This document shows, piece after piece, positions 1 through 13,345 of a DNA stretch of 60,000 nucleotides. The DNA comes from Glandiceps talaboti (lineage: Eukaryota; Hemichordata; Enteropneusta; Spengelidae): contig NC_135554.1 of NCBI RefSeq assembly GCF_964340395.1, forward strand, positions 7,230,475-7,290,474, written 5' to 3'. Position 1 is the first letter of the stretch, and each line of letters opens with the position of its first letter. Under the pieces are notes generated by a model. It worked only from the letters and a program-made list of their open reading frames with translations. It did not search any database and was not told where the DNA came from. A program made the translations under genes and the position numbers.

Positions 1-7
1 AAGAAAG
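1..7 (+). CDS. Dmrta: DMRT gene: last seven bases of an upstream coding exon (partial)
   Basis: The window opens with AAGAAAG followed by a consensus donor GTGAGT at 8-13. Reading AAG AAA G and joining to the acceptor before 11518 gives GAG and keeps the frame open into the DMA-containing exon (K-K-E-H-K-E-D). This fits an exon that ends just after the DM domain. The frame of seven bases cannot be proven alone, so this is an inference from splice phase. Confidence 0.5.
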
Positions 8-3000
8 GTGAGTTTTTTTTTAAAGAAATGCATCATAATGTGAGTCAAAAGATCCAACAAGGACAACCACTGAGACTTTGAACGACTTCAAAGACTCATA
101 AAATAACTGTTATAACAAAAAAGGAAAAGGTTTGAATCACGTGCACATGCCAATGTTTATGTGCGTAACACCAGTAGCAATTATGTGCCATATATAATTA
201 AAAGTGGTTAACAGTAAAATATGGGGGATATTGCTGATATTGAGCTAAGATGTCAGAAAATACATGCCTCGGATATTCAACAAAAACTTGCCAGTTCAGA
301 TAATACTGTTCTACTATATTACAATGTATAAATCGCTATAGAGTCAGTTGCAAGACAAGTACTCGATATGGGTCAAGTGCCCACAATGAAAACGACCCTA
401 GCTACAAGTCTGCGTTCCAAATATATCACTTTTCCAGATTTTTTGAAAGGCAAGGAATGTTTTTTTTTTCTAATATCGACACATTATACAATTCACGTAC
501 AGCGCATTCAACACTATCGGCTCTGCTTTCATTTGAAAAATACTGTCTTCACTCAGTACATATAACTTAAAAGTCAAAGCAAACAAATTACTGCAAGCCA
601 ACAATATACAATTTCCATATCGTGGCTCTCAAAAATGGTGAAAATGTGAAAAATGGCCCAAGAGTGCTGAGTACAGGCAAAACAGAACATATCCCTCTTT
701 CAGTGTCTCAATGGTTAGCATTGCAGAGCTAATTGGAACAACCAAGACGTTCTATGACACAAGTTAGAGTTTCAAGCGATTCAAATAAAAAGTAGCAATC
801 CAATAGCCGTCGTGAAGGCACTCAGTTTGTGAGAGGTATTCCCGCGAGACGAACTATACTAACCAAGTGTTTTGAAAGGTCATTTTGTAAGAATACGTGG
901 TTCAAATCGACACATATTTCCCGTTTAGCAAATACCATTAGTAGATTCTTAGTTGGCTGGTCGATGACTATTGATCTGGTATGTTGTCTGGTCAATGTAA
1001 TGATCACTTGTTGACACTTGGAGGCGGGTAAGTTATATTCTATAAACTACACGTTCCAAGCCATTATTTTCGTTTGGTGATTTATTCACCCAATGGTCTC
1101 TGTCTTGTGTTGGTTTGGCTTTCAATGGCTAATGTTATTGCTGTGTTGTGGGTGACCACCGTGCATGACATCAGAATGAAGTCGGTTGACTTAACCAACT
1201 GGTGTGTTTTCGTATAGCATGTCGTAGCATTTATGGGTTGACTTCACATGGTGAAACGAATCATTCAAATTTCGATAGGTTTCTATATTTCATTAGGGGC
1301 GAGATCAATAGTTCCGTCAATGTAGTATAAAAAAAACCTTAATTCGTTTACTTAGGTCTCAGACCCCCTCCACCCCCTCCCCTTCTTAATAATAAAATTG
1401 ACGACAGCACAATAATTTCGCATTTGTACTGCTATGACTGCAAAGTCAGTATGTAGTGATGAGGACAAAATAGTTCTTTTGTTGACACTTGTACTTCACT
1501 GTTTTTAGTGCCACACATTTAAGTATAGTGAAAATTCTTCTATTTCTCAATTTCATATTTGTTTAAAGAAATATTTGTATCTAGGGTCCCAAAATTAAAC
1601 AGATCCATGAAAAGTAAAATCATTTTCAATTGTTGGATGACAACTAAAATGGTTCAACCCCATCCCCAGATTAAAAGAATTCTGGGTGTTTTTTTTTTTT
1701 TTTTTTTTTATCTTACATTGAACTATTTGATGTGAGTCTCTCCCCTTACAATTATTTTCGTTGGACCGTTCTGTGTACACCTTTACACGTAGTTGGAAAT
1801 TTGTTACACAAATCTTATAAATTTTTGAACAATTATGAAAAATGATAAGTTTGAAAGAGCCGACTGACAGTGTGCTCACTTTTTACATGTACGTCAAAAC
1901 TGTTTTGCCAGCTCTTTACCTCGAGTCCGAAGCTGTCAACGTTAACGGTTTTGGTTTGCGTTAAATAATTATAAAGTATCATTGGGGTAAACATAAATCT
2001 GTCGATTTGTTCTCTTGTAATGGATTCCGACAGTTGACGAGTTTGTGATACCTACAATTCATTGATAGAATTGTAGGAGCGATCTGAAAGTAATCGACGT
2101 TTGTAGTAATGTGAGATTGAGATACCATCACACAACTGTCATGGTAGATCAAAACAGACTGATTGCCAACGCACAGTAGCTGTAACATTTTTCAGTTACC
2201 AAACATAAATAGAACCAACGATAACTTTGAATGTCGGAAGTCATAACAAATATTGGCCAATATTCAATAATTTGAATTATTTGTTAAGTTAGTAATGCTG
2301 GGGAGTTTCGATTCAAAATGCACGGAACGAAAAACAATTCATTAATATGTTTGTTTATTTCTTATTAGATTTGACGAGGTATAAAACATTCTTTTGAGTT
2401 AACTACAATAACATCTATGTAATTATGTTACTCACTCCTTCAGACATTTTACCGTTTTCGTAGATGTACATCTGTATTATGTGGAGTTCTATCATCGAAA
2501 CTCCTTTGGGAAAAGTTTAGTAGTTGCAACTTTTTTCGGACACGTGCTAAAAATGCAACCACCCTTCACAGACTAACATTCACTATCTCTCCACTTTTCA
2601 CAAAATCTCTAAAAGTGAGCCCAATATGTATTTGTACGACAACTACAATCAGTTCCATTATAAGTGTTCACAATTTCGAATTTCAGGTACGGGTTGTTCA
2701 AATGTGTCTTTAAACAGTATTTACGGGTACGTTTTTAGAAGCGAAGCTCTCTGCAAAATCAGTGATTATCACATGTAGGTACAGAACGAGTTACATCTCC
2801 CTAATGCCAAAAATTACAAACTGGCGCGAAAAATGGAAAAAAATATAAATTCGTTTATTTATTGTCTTCAAGTATGTGACGTACGATATTTTGATTAACA
2901 TGTCGCATTGGTTTTCCTTTGAAATTTGTACTTATTCCCAACTCAGTAAATTTGACTCGGTAAACTGTCCTGACGGTGGCAAGTTTATTTTGATAAGTAT

Positions 3001-5682
3001 ATACAAGGGGTAACTTGGAATTATCAAAGTACACTTTCTATGAAATTTGATGTATAAGATTATTATTTTTCATAATACTGTACTGTAGTACTTTAGGTGT
3101 TTGTAATTTTGACGTCTAAATTTGTTCCTCTAGTTTCTCTGTCTTGTTTACTTCGTCAAACACCTATGCAAAAGTTACATTAGACACCCCTTGCCAGCAT
3201 AAAGCGGTATACCGTACCCGCATCACCTCTTTCTATACGCCTTAATAATGCATACATAAACACCTATGGAGTTTCATTATTCTTTCCAAGTAATACAAGA
3301 GAAACCTATACAACAGGACTACAATGAGAACTATTAGCAGTTTGAATTTTCTATATCGATCTTATAGCCACCATGCCCAAATTTTATTTGCAGCCTCCAA
3401 CATTGATATTGAGGCAACAAAAATTTGAGACGTTTCTTTTCTTGCGATTCAAATATATTATGTCATATATTCGGTACATATTGCTTTTTTGGCTCCTCTT
3501 AGAGAATGTTTTGATATTAAACTAGATCTAGAGATGGTTGTTGTATCATCCATTGACAAGAGAATCAGCAATCTGACTTAACGGAACATATATATAGCGA
3601 CTTTACAAAGTCGATGCTCGAAAATTGAACTTTCAAATGTGTCGAAGTTCACTCCCTGTAACGGTTCACCCCATTCTGTTAGTCTGACTGGCCGGGCTGG
3701 CATCATAGACACACTCAGTAAGAATCCTTCATTAGGTACAAAAAACGACACTGCACTAAATTGGATCTCTTAGCGATGCTATCTTTTCTTTGGATCACAA
3801 CGTTTTGTTCCCCCTTCTTTCATAAAGTTGTATTTAGCTTTTGAAAGTTGGATCGTAACCTTTCCATCATATCAAATCGTTAGCTTTTGTGAGAATAGAC
3901 AGAGAGGCCATTTGAAAAGCCTTTTGGACGATCGCGATTGTTCGCAAGGTTTGCAAGAGGTCGGCGACTGAAAAAACCATGTGTTTAATGATAGAGACTT
4001 CGACCACGTACTTTTCAGTAACGAAAAGTGTTTTGTACAGAAAATGGGCGTTGCATTTGTGAACTCTTTAACTGTATTGTTGGGAGAGTGAAAGGTGGAC
4101 ATTTTTACACGGACATACTTCTCCTGAACTGAATTGGTCCCAGCTAATTAAGTCATTGTGAATTTAACGAATCCCAATTTTGTCAAGGCCCATAACTGTT
4201 GCTCTGTTCTACCGCCAACGAAATCGTCTCTGCTACAAAGAGTAATGTTTTTTGAGGGCCATTGCATTTTTATCTCAAAATACATCTCGGTATGGTTCAC
4301 TCTCGCTCTGTGGTTATAATGCAACGTAGCATCAAACTCTAAAGAACAGAAAATAAAATGCACGTCGTTTAAACTGCGACCAGTTGTACAAACAATTTTG
4401 AGTAGACACGTGTTGTGTCAAAGTTAACGTTACTTTAAAAACTGAATAATTTATCCAACAATTTCAAAATCCTTGAATTCGAATTCATTGTTGTGTGGCG
4501 AAAGTGGCGCTTCACAATTTCGTTCAAAACGTGTCAGGAAATTTTAAATGCTTCTTTTTTTCTTCTTCTGGCAATGCAATGAGAAGTTCGCAATATGAGA
4601 TTCTTATAATCTGTATCGAGTGCCAGTGGTTGAGTAAGAAAATATGGTGGCGCCGCGGTGGTGGTGGTGATGGTGGTGGTACGTATACAGGTATGATGGT
4701 GATAGTAGTACTAGTACATGTACCAGGAAAGTGAGTGTAATAGCATTAGTTGTGATAGTTTGATATACATATATAGCTTCTGACACATCTAGATCCTTTA
4801 CATACAACCTTAACAGTATTCGATAAAACCTACAAAGTTCTCTTAGACACAGCTCTTCAAATACAAAACAGAATTCCCAGCGAATGTGAAGTACCCTCTA
4901 ACTTACACTATTGCACAGTGTCAGTGGTCACTAGTTTCAAGTTCGTTTGAGATATATATCAAGTAACAGTTGATAAGCCAGGATTTCCACTTTGAGTTCC
5001 AATGTACAGTAAAACTTTAAGAAGCTTGTACAGAGGGTGGTATGAGTCTTGCCCTCTTGAATAAATCAAATGTATCCAGCGAAGTTTCATCAGTGAGGGA
5101 ATACAGCGGTCTTTCCATCTGACGCTATTCTCCATATATAGCCAAAAGTTTGTAGTTTTATCTCTCTGTATATATGTTGCAAGACAGACCCAATAGTTGA
5201 GGGTGAGATGGGGTGGGGGGGGGGTGGGTCTGGTATTAATTTTCAATCTGTTTTGTATAAATATATCAGAATTTGATGTTTTGACTTAATTCACCCAAAT
5301 GTTAGCTGTACCTCAATTTTCTGCATCGACAGTGGATCCACACTCTAGTCTCTTGTGACGTTTAAAGGTGGCTTCACGCTAGCGGATACATCGCCAACTC
5401 CCAAATTTCATAATGATATTTGATTTGATGTGTCTTTTATTGTCATATATATACTGATACATATATAATGAAATGTGCATTGATTTTGCGTGTAATGAAA
5501 AATTTACAAAAAACAGTATTCTGTAGAGGACTCCTAAAACGGGATTGATGCGTGAACAGAGAACTTAAATTGATTCATTAAGAGTGCGGACTGCAGTTGG
5601 AACCTGATTTGATCGAACGGTACTGCTCTTGTACTTGCACACCGAATGGATGTAGAATACCACTACTAACACACATACAGGT

Positions 5683-5945
5683 GACACGACTTTGTTGCTG
5701 GTATGCGGTATGTCATGTACAATTACATTATTGAGGGGGAGGGGAGGGAGTCAACATACAACTGACACGACTTTGTTGCTTGTGTGTGGTATGCCATGTG
5801 CAAATATCAAAGTTATTTTATTGAGTGGAGGGGAGGGCATCAGCATACATTATGACACGACTTTGTTGCTGGCCTATGATATGTCATGTGTAATTATCAG
5901 TGTTACGTTATTGAGGGGGGGGGGGACGGTCAACCTCACAGCTTT
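5683..5945 (+). repeat. Three-copy tandem repeat, 81-90 bp unit
   Basis: GACACGACTTTGTTGCT recurs at 5683, 5764 and 5854. Each unit carries a TATGTCATGT-like stretch and a G-rich run (GGGGGAGGGGAGGG). Confidence 0.7.
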
Positions 5946-6855
5946 GAACCAACGGGATACTTAACATTGCTTATGTCGCAGTCCAGTATAGTTACTGAGG
6001 TAGGGATTATAAGGAAGTGGGTCGTATATGCGATGACGGGATGATATGAAATCGCGGGTAGGTGGGTCTGTGTCATACTGAAAAAATGATAAAACGATTA
6101 TTAGGGGGTGAACCACGGAAGTCGGCAATACGCCATACAAATGGATGTGTTTACAACATTCATGAACGAAAGGACGTATCTGTAACATAGTATAACCACA
6201 CTAAAGCTAAACCAACCAAACGATATTCAACTTATTAGTCAAGGGGGGTACTTTAAAGACAAAATTTCTAACAGGAATGGGTCTAATTACAAAGACTATA
6301 AAGCGATTTGTTGCCATTCGAGAAATTAATGCTATACTGCTGAAATAATGAAAGTTGTATGAAAATGTTTGAACTATGAGAAAAGAACGGATGGATACTT
6401 CAATAGTGCAACTACTAAATGGGACTTATCGCGAGGATGTTTGTATAGAGCCAGGTATTCTGATCCTGTAGGAGTACACTTATCGCAGTTTCGGGTACTT
6501 TTTTCTCTCACACTGACCACATTCTCAGCCTGTTGATGAAATGGAAAGCCGGGTTTGTTTACAACTATAAACCCAATCCAAGGTGAATTAGATGACTTTA
6601 AGTACAGGTATATCTTCCAGACGTTTTTTTTTCTTTATTTTTGTGTCGGTTACAAGTTGTTTTTGTAGGGATATACATTCCTAGCCCGATTTGACTTGTA
6701 TCCGTAAAGCGATGTGTGTCAATTTCATTAATCTCGTTAGCTTATGGCCGGTTTCAACTTGTGATGTATCAAAGTTTGTATAGTGGAAACTCATATATAT
6801 GTGATAAGTTACGGGTTTAAAGTAGAAGAGTGATTGTGAACGTATGGTTTATTTG

Positions 6856-7055
6856 TATGTATGTATGTATGTATGTATGTATGTATGTATGTATGTATGT
6901 ATGTATGTATGTATGTAGGTAGGTAGGTAGGTAGGTAGGTAGGTAGGTAGGTAGGTAGGTAGGTAGGTAGGTAGGTAGGTAGGTATGTATGTATGTATGT
7001 ATGTATGTATGTATGTATATGTATGTATGTATGTATACATGTCTGTATGTATACA

Positions 7056-7108
<53 letters not shown>

Positions 7109-7275
7109 GCCTGCCTGCCTGCCTGCATGCATGCATGCATGCATGCATGCATGTATGTATGTATGTATGTATGTATGTATGTATGTATGTATGTATGTAT
7201 GCACGTATGTATGTACGTACGTACGTATGCGCGTATGTACGGACGAACGCACGCACGTACGTACGCAAGTATGTA
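6856..7275 (+). repeat. Compound tetranucleotide array
   Basis: Successive blocks of TGTA, TAGG, TGTA, TCTG, CTGC, GCAT, TGTA and TACG-type units. Open frames here simply read the repeat ([12 protein letters not shown]) and are not genes. Confidence 0.95.
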
Positions 7276-7614
7276 TATGTATGTTTGTGTACATTTTTGT
7301 GTTCGTTTATATGCCAGCACACCCATGTGTATATGCATTTTAATTTTGTATATTCATATAGCTAGTGAGTTACACTCCAACTTACATTTACTGAATTGAC
7401 AATCTTTCGACTGGTCATCTCGTCACATGATTGTCCCTCACGTCTCTGAAAAAATAAAATAAATGGTTGAAAGAATGACTGTATAGCTATAAATATAGAT
7501 AACTGTGAATGTTTCATGTTAGAATTTAGTCATGTGAATTTTGTCGGTATGTATTTCATATATAGGTGTGTCAACCTGTGTGTACATGTCTCTGTACAAC
7601 TATACGTGCATGTA

Positions 7615-7722
7615 CGTGTATGTATGTATGTATGTATGTATGTATGTATGTATGTATGTATGTATGTATGTATGTATGTATGTATGTATGTTTGTTTGTC
7701 CGTCCGTCCATCTGTCCGTCCA
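7615..7722 (+). repeat. TGTA array with CCGT/CCAT tail
   Basis: About 80 bp of TGTA units, then TTTG, then TCCG/TCCA units. Confidence 0.95.
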
Positions 7723-8799
7723 TCTGTCTGCCTGGCCATTTGTATGTATGGGTGACAGTAAGTCTGGCTGCCTGTATGTTGTGTGCATGTATAAACATTA
7801 AACTGTCACTTAACATAACAGTTAAGACGGGGGAGGTTTCCTTCGTTTTGTTAACGAACTGACGCATCACTTTAATGGACTAACAACACAAGAAATACAA
7901 TAAAAAAGTACTCTTAAAAATTCCTATTAATTTTGTTTGCCTTCACTTGCGACAATCGAGTACACAAGCCAGTTTTCAACTTAACATCTGTTCCACACTA
8001 CACTGGTTTATTAACACTTAACTCTAACATGTAACGTAAATATTGGTCTATTGATAAGTTTTCAGTCGTTCATTCAACCACTTTTTTTCCAACAACAAAC
8101 AGAATATTAAACAAAATCACCTGACTAACCAGCTAGTTATCGAAAAGACTTCCCAGTGGGGTGAGGACACTAAACAGAAGCCCCGAAGATGAGTTGGTGT
8201 GTAAGAACAAACTGACATTTTGTGGGTTTTTCTTTTTGGTGAATAAAGAACACTCCCAGCGAGGAATAAGAAGTGGTAACAACTATTAAACTACCAACAA
8301 TTACGACCATTTTCAATACCTGAATTGACGGAGGACAGCAGAGTAGGGTGATTAAAAAGTAATTTGTATCCGCCACACACCATTTGCTCTATTCAACCAT
8401 TTGAATTGTAACTGGGCACCTTAGTTGTCTGAAAATGTATCAAAGCTTTTTATTGGTCTAGTCCGTCTTATTGTTGGCATTTATCCAGCGATGGAAAACT
8501 CACCATTAAAACTGGGTTTGGTCATTTTATTCTGTAACTTTGTAAAGTCGCTGCCTTTTTTTACAGTATAATGAACTGACTGTACAGTTATACCAATATG
8601 AACTTTGACATCTAATACTGTATGATTGTGTTTTATTTTAGTGTGTGGGTGTTTGTTTGTGAGTCTCTGTGTATATCTGTTATCATTCTTATGAGAACAC
8701 AGTCGTTCTATGATTAATAGAGGAACTTCGGTTACGACGTCGACGAGGAATATCGACTTTAATTGCTGTGATAATTGCAACAAACTAACCAAACGAATA

Positions 8800-9545
8800 A
8801 TTGCAGTGATATCAAAGTTGCAGCAATATCAATTTTTTTAAATATATTATGGTATGAACTACAACAATAATTGAAAGTATATTTTATTAGTGATACGTGG
8901 TTTGCACAAGTTGCGATGTTATTCAGATACCGAATACGTAAACCAATATATATTGTAACATTAGTGATATTTGAGTTTCGACCATGGACATAATTATAAC
9001 AGTAACAGTGAAGTGATATCCGGGATTTCAATTTCAAAATAACTGCACAATATCTGGGTTTCTTTCATTAAAATAATTCTGTCAGTGATAGGGTTTGATT
9101 ACTGATATAACTGCAATAATATCTGGGTTTCTTTCATTAAAAATAACTACAACAACGTAACATCAGTGATATCACTATTTCGGTTATTGAAATAGCTGGA
9201 CTAAAGCAATCTAGGTTTAGTTGTATCTGGAAAATATATTAATATAAACAGAAGGTTAGATAATATCTTAATTTCATTTTATGTTTCAAATATAACCGTG
9301 AGTACCAATATAAGTGATATGTACAGTTCCATTATATGAGTTCCAATTATCGAAGTAAGTGCAAAAGTATTGGTCTAACATGGGAATATTTTAGTTTGAA
9401 TGATCACAATAACCGTAAAACACGTATTTTCAGTAATATATTGGTTTGAAGAACTAAAATAACTTTAACAATACAAGTGCTACATTTGATTGAATAACTA
9501 AAATAACTGTAACAATACCAGTGATGTGTTGGTTGCAATTTCAGG
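8800..9545 (+). repeat. Degenerate repeat region
   Basis: Motifs such as ATATCTGGGTTTCTTTCATT (9051 and 9120) and CAGTGATAT/AACTGTAACAATA recur irregularly, suggesting an old minisatellite. Confidence 0.5.
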
Positions 9546-9882
9546 TGTAAATACTTGTTAAGGTTATCTAGTCAACAGATACGGATAAACAAAGTTACTA
9601 ATATCTTTATTTACATGTGTACTAACGAACATGCATTCTCGGAAACTGCCAATAATAAAAAGGCTAAGACTCGTCCAAAACACTAACCGTTTATCGTAGG
9701 AATACTTCAAATTAAGAAATATAAAAAAACGAGTACGTTTCGGTAAAACAGAGTATTGACAGCCCAGGACTGACTTGACTTGACAAGGGTAAAAAGTTTC
9801 TTTTACAACCACGAGATGTAGCGTCGACTAAGGTGGCTAAAACAGACACAAGTTACTGCATAGACGTCATTTAACTGCAACT

Positions 9883-9975
9883 ATGGAGGTCTCCTTATAC
9901 CTCCATGCTGCAACTACACCAGCGGCATTGTGGTTACAATCATGGAGGCATAAAGGGGGATTATACCTCCCATGG
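9883..9975. repeat. Two small GGAGGT/ACCTCC hairpins
   Basis: ATGGAGGT (9883-9890) pairs with ACCTCCAT (9899-9906); CATGGAGGCATA (9941-) pairs imperfectly with TATACCTCCCATG (9963-9975). A half-copy, ACCTCCATGGTACAA, occurs at about 13630. Confidence 0.5.
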
Positions 9976-10049
9976 TACAAGTGCCAACGAAGACGACATG
10001 TACATTAGACAGAAGAGACACCCGTACCCATCACGAACAGGGACAATGA

Positions 10050-10166
10050 TACAAATTACGACATCGTCGTAAACCACAACCTCTTTTACGGCACCGTCCA
10101 AACGCATCGCCAAGCGTTATTTCGCAGTGTCGCGGAAGAAATAAAATCTTTGGTTTGCGAGAATGA
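10050..10166 (+). repeat. Dispersed repeat with TTTTACGGCACCGTCCAA, copy 1
   Basis: ACAAATTACGACATCGTCGT...CTCTTTTACGGCACCGTCCA...CGCATCGCC...TCTTTGGTTTGCGAGAATG. It shares order and spacing with 29.67 kb, and shorter parts with 17.08 and 36.54 kb. Confidence 0.6.
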
Positions 10167-10339
10167 CAAACTACCATTGATCAATTTAGAGACACCATTA
10201 TTTCCATCGGTTTCGTCGGGAGATATTAGTAGCGCTGAATAATTAAATCAATGGGTGATCAATATCTGCAGTTGATAGATGAATACGTCACATTCGTTTC
10301 TGAATTACCGCTCAATATTTTACAGTCCATGTTCTACCT

Positions 10340-10860
10340 TGATTTTAATAACTGTAGTTTTAATACTGTATATCTAGTTCGATAATTTTGATAACTGTAC
10401 AATTTTAATACTGTATATCTGGTTCGATAATTTTGATAACTGTACAGTTTTAATACTGTATATCTAGTTCGATAATTTTGATAACTGTACAGTTTTAATA
10501 CTGTATATCTGGTTCGATAATTTTGATAACTGCAAAGTTGTAATACTAGTACTGTATATCTGGTTCGATAATTTTGATAACTGTACATTTTTTTAATACT
10601 AGTACTGTATATCTGGTTCGATAATTTTGATAATTGTAAAGATTACTGTATATCTGGTTTGATAATTTTGACAACTGTACATGTTAGATACTGTATATCT
10701 GGTTCGATAATTTTGATAATTGTAAAGGTTACTGTATATTAGCTGGTTCGATAATTTTGATAACTATTAAGATTACTGTATATCTGGTTGATAATTTTGA
10801 TGACTGTGCAGGTTTAATATTGTATATTTAATTTGATTCGGTAATTTTGATAATGTAACC
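10340..10860 (+). repeat. 45-bp minisatellite
   Basis: The unit ACTGTATATCTGGTTCGATA...ATTTTGATAACTGTACAG is spaced 45 bp in the first copies (TATCT at 10371, 10416, 10461, 10506), then becomes irregular; about eleven copies. Confidence 0.9.
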
Positions 10861-11517
10861 GCTACAATTAATCATTGGTATGTTAATTCAACTATTTTGA
10901 TAACTGTAGAGTTATCAATGTAAACATGTCAGCATCTTTTACTGTAAAGTGTGTGTAAGAGTAGATTTATATTTGTCACAACTTTTTCCCATATAGAATG
11001 CCGTATACATGGTGCACGTATGTATACTAATGGGACAAGCAAACATAATCGTCAAGATGTTTACCCTGTTTGTAGAAGCGCCTAATCCTATTTACATCTT
11101 GCAGAGGCAACAACCTTGAAAACACATATAATAATTCTGTCTCGGTACAAGACGTTCGGTTTAGTAGTACTAAGAATTTACTATGGTAATTCAATGACAT
11201 AGCTATGGTCAAACAGCTTATATCTATATATACATACATTTTGCTCATATGCTTCAAGTAATCATGTCGTCGCTACTAGGGGGTTTATAACGGTTTTGTC
11301 CACGGTCTATTCTGCCCCAGGTTATCGACACATCCTCTCATTGTAGACAGCAAGCATTCGTGTAGACAACGAAATATTTGTTTAGCCGAGTGACACCATC
11401 GAAGTTGTGTTACGCTTGGTGGGTTTCTTTTTTTAAGGTTGTCGTGTTCAAGATGTCAGCTTGAATAGCCACAGGTCGTGCATTGATAGTACGTTTCTTT
11501 TCTCTCTCACTCACCAG

Positions 11518-12515
11518 AGCACAAAGAAGACAACGCCGTTGACACACCTTTCTCCGAGTCTGAGACCGATAATGAAGAAGACGAAGCTGAAAACAGCGAT
11601 GATGATCAAGACGTTCAAGCCGATGATTTGAGGGAAGAGAAGAAACTTTCAGACGACAAAGAAACTATGCAAGAATCCAAGCTAGAAATTCAACAACGGA
11701 AAAAGATTGTCCAGAAAGAAACGGAAAATACTGAAGTTAAAACAGAAGTCGGAGTTGAAAAATCAATGCCGATTTCACCATCAGTCACATTGCCTTTATC
11801 ACTAGAACAAAAGGATAAACTCCCCCCGCTTGATGTTTTGAAGAAAATATTTCCCGGACATAAAGTCGAAATATTAGAACTAGTTTTGAGAGGTTGTAAT
11901 GGGGATCTTATCAGTGCTATTGAATTGTTGTTGTCAAGTCGTACGTGTGTGCAGTACAATATAGCGCGCGGTGAAGACCAAAAACAAAGTAATCAACGCA
12001 TTCATACCAAACCAATAGAGGGCGACCTTGCTCGAGGAAATGCAAGCAAAGACCGAAACTCGGCGTTCACGGCTCTCCAGTCAGCAAACACCTCTACGCA
12101 ACAGTACTATAATCACTTAACTCACTTGACTGGAGTTCAAGTCTCGGGACACATACCCGCAGTTTATGCACGGGGCTTACATCGCTTTCACCCTTACCCA
12201 CCAACCCCCTATACCATACCTCCACCGGTTGACATGCCAACATTAGATCCAAACAGGCATGACCGATCACCGTTTGCGCAACTTCCCTACGAGTACTTTA
12301 ATCCGATATTAGCTATGCCAAATGGCAGGTTTCCACCGCCACCGCCAAGCGCACTGGACGAAGGCTTACATTTAAGAAGTGCTCTAAGTAACAGACAAAA
12401 CTCCGACACACTCACCAACGGCGCTACTAAAACAAGCAATGACGGTGCTACACTTCGAGAAAGTCCCGAAAACCTTCACAGAGTTATAAACTATGCAAAA
12501 ATCAAGGAGAATTGA
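11518..12515 (+). CDS. Dmrta: DMRT transcription factor, DMA-domain C-terminal exon (DMRTA/DMRT4-5-like)
   Basis: This is the last coding exon of a doublesex/mab-3-related (DMRT) transcription factor, a nuclear DNA-binding protein family in sexual and neural differentiation. After the acceptor the frame runs open for about 331 codons to TGA at 12513-12515. It starts with an acidic stretch rich in E and D (about 11550-11630), then a charged linker, then a DMA domain at about 11820-11940 with the core [20 protein letters not shown] and the continuation [21 protein letters not shown] is a UBA-like ubiquitin-binding module found only in the DMRTA (DMRT4/5), DMRT3 and DMRT93B groups. The rest is rich in Pro, His and Tyr ([13 protein letters not shown]) and low in structure. 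The frame extends upstream of any start codon, so a start inside this exon would be artificial. DMRTA is preferred over DMRT3, but only the missing DM domain would settle it. Confidence 0.85.
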
Positions 12516-13010
12516 AACATTCAATTGCGATGGAATGACAGACTATTATCGCATCACTTTAGTGCCATAAACTTTCCCGCCAAGTTTCTCTGATAACATT
12601 TCTAGACATTTTTCAAATATTTGGCTTTACTTTAGATAATTCTAAGTGATAAAATGAATCCACCTTTTGATTTATATTTGATGGGATTTAGAAATAGTTT
12701 CGAATAGGATCACCATTTTTATCAGAATATGTGTTGTTTAAGGGAATGTGACAAGAGGCGTTCACTACACTCCTTCCTGAAATATAATTAACACGATATT
12801 GAGATATATTTAGCCATCATTGAATACACGGTGTGCTTACTTTGAGTACATACACAATACAACCAAGTTCAAAGTAGTGTGGAAAGAAGAGTGCACGCAA
12901 CATCATTAATATTTGAATGTTTTCGCCTTTGACTATGCCGCTTGATGTAGACGTCATTGGAAAATATGTGTAACATATATCGATGATATTACTGTTGCAT
13001 TAGGTCCGGA

Positions 13011-13345
13011 ATGTTACAATGTAACACTTACAGACATGGTTTACTTTATTGGTACAGACAGAATGTTACAATGTAACACTCACAGACATGGTGTATTTGG
13101 TACAGACAGAATGTTACAATGTAACACTCACAGACATGGTTTATTTGGTACAGACAGAATGTTACAATGTAACACTCACAGACATGGTTTATGTGGTACA
13201 GATATAGAATGTTACAATGTAACAATCACAGACATGGTTTATTTGGTACAGACAGAATGGTACAATATAACACTCACAAACATGGTTTATTTGGTACAGA
13301 CAGAATGGTACAATGTAACACTCACAAAGTTAACCTGGTTTATTT
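13011..13345 (+). repeat. 48-bp minisatellite
   Basis: The unit has the palindrome TGTTACAATGTAACA followed by CTCACAGACATGGTTTATTT and GGTACAGACAGAA. GTTACA recurs at 13065, 13113 and 13161. The 48-bp period keeps a reading frame open, but there is no sign of a gene. Confidence 0.9.

Larger units (their letters stand above)
8..11517 (+). other. DMRT intron of about 11.5 kb
   Basis: This runs from GTGAGT at 8 to a pyrimidine-rich acceptor ending CACCAG at 11517. It contains no convincing coding exon. Its content is AT-rich unique DNA, a three-copy repeat near 5.7 kb, two compound tetranucleotide arrays (6.85-7.27 and 7.62-7.70 kb), degenerate repeats at 8.8-9.5 kb, short GGAGGT/ACCTCC hairpins at 9.88-9.98 kb, one copy of a dispersed repeat at 10.05 kb and a 45-bp minisatellite at 10.34-10.86 kb. 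I see nothing recognisable in 1020-5680 apart from short homopolymer and low-complexity tracts. Confidence 0.5.

Noticed and set aside
6809-7399. Overlapping open frames of 116-173 codons on both strands ([12 protein letters not shown] repeats)
   Set aside because: They only translate tetranucleotide repeats, and all frames stay open because the unit length of four gives a 12-bp codon cycle without stops.
11690-11959. 89-codon antisense frame opposite the DMA domain
   Set aside because: It is a shadow of the real DMRT exon on the + strand.
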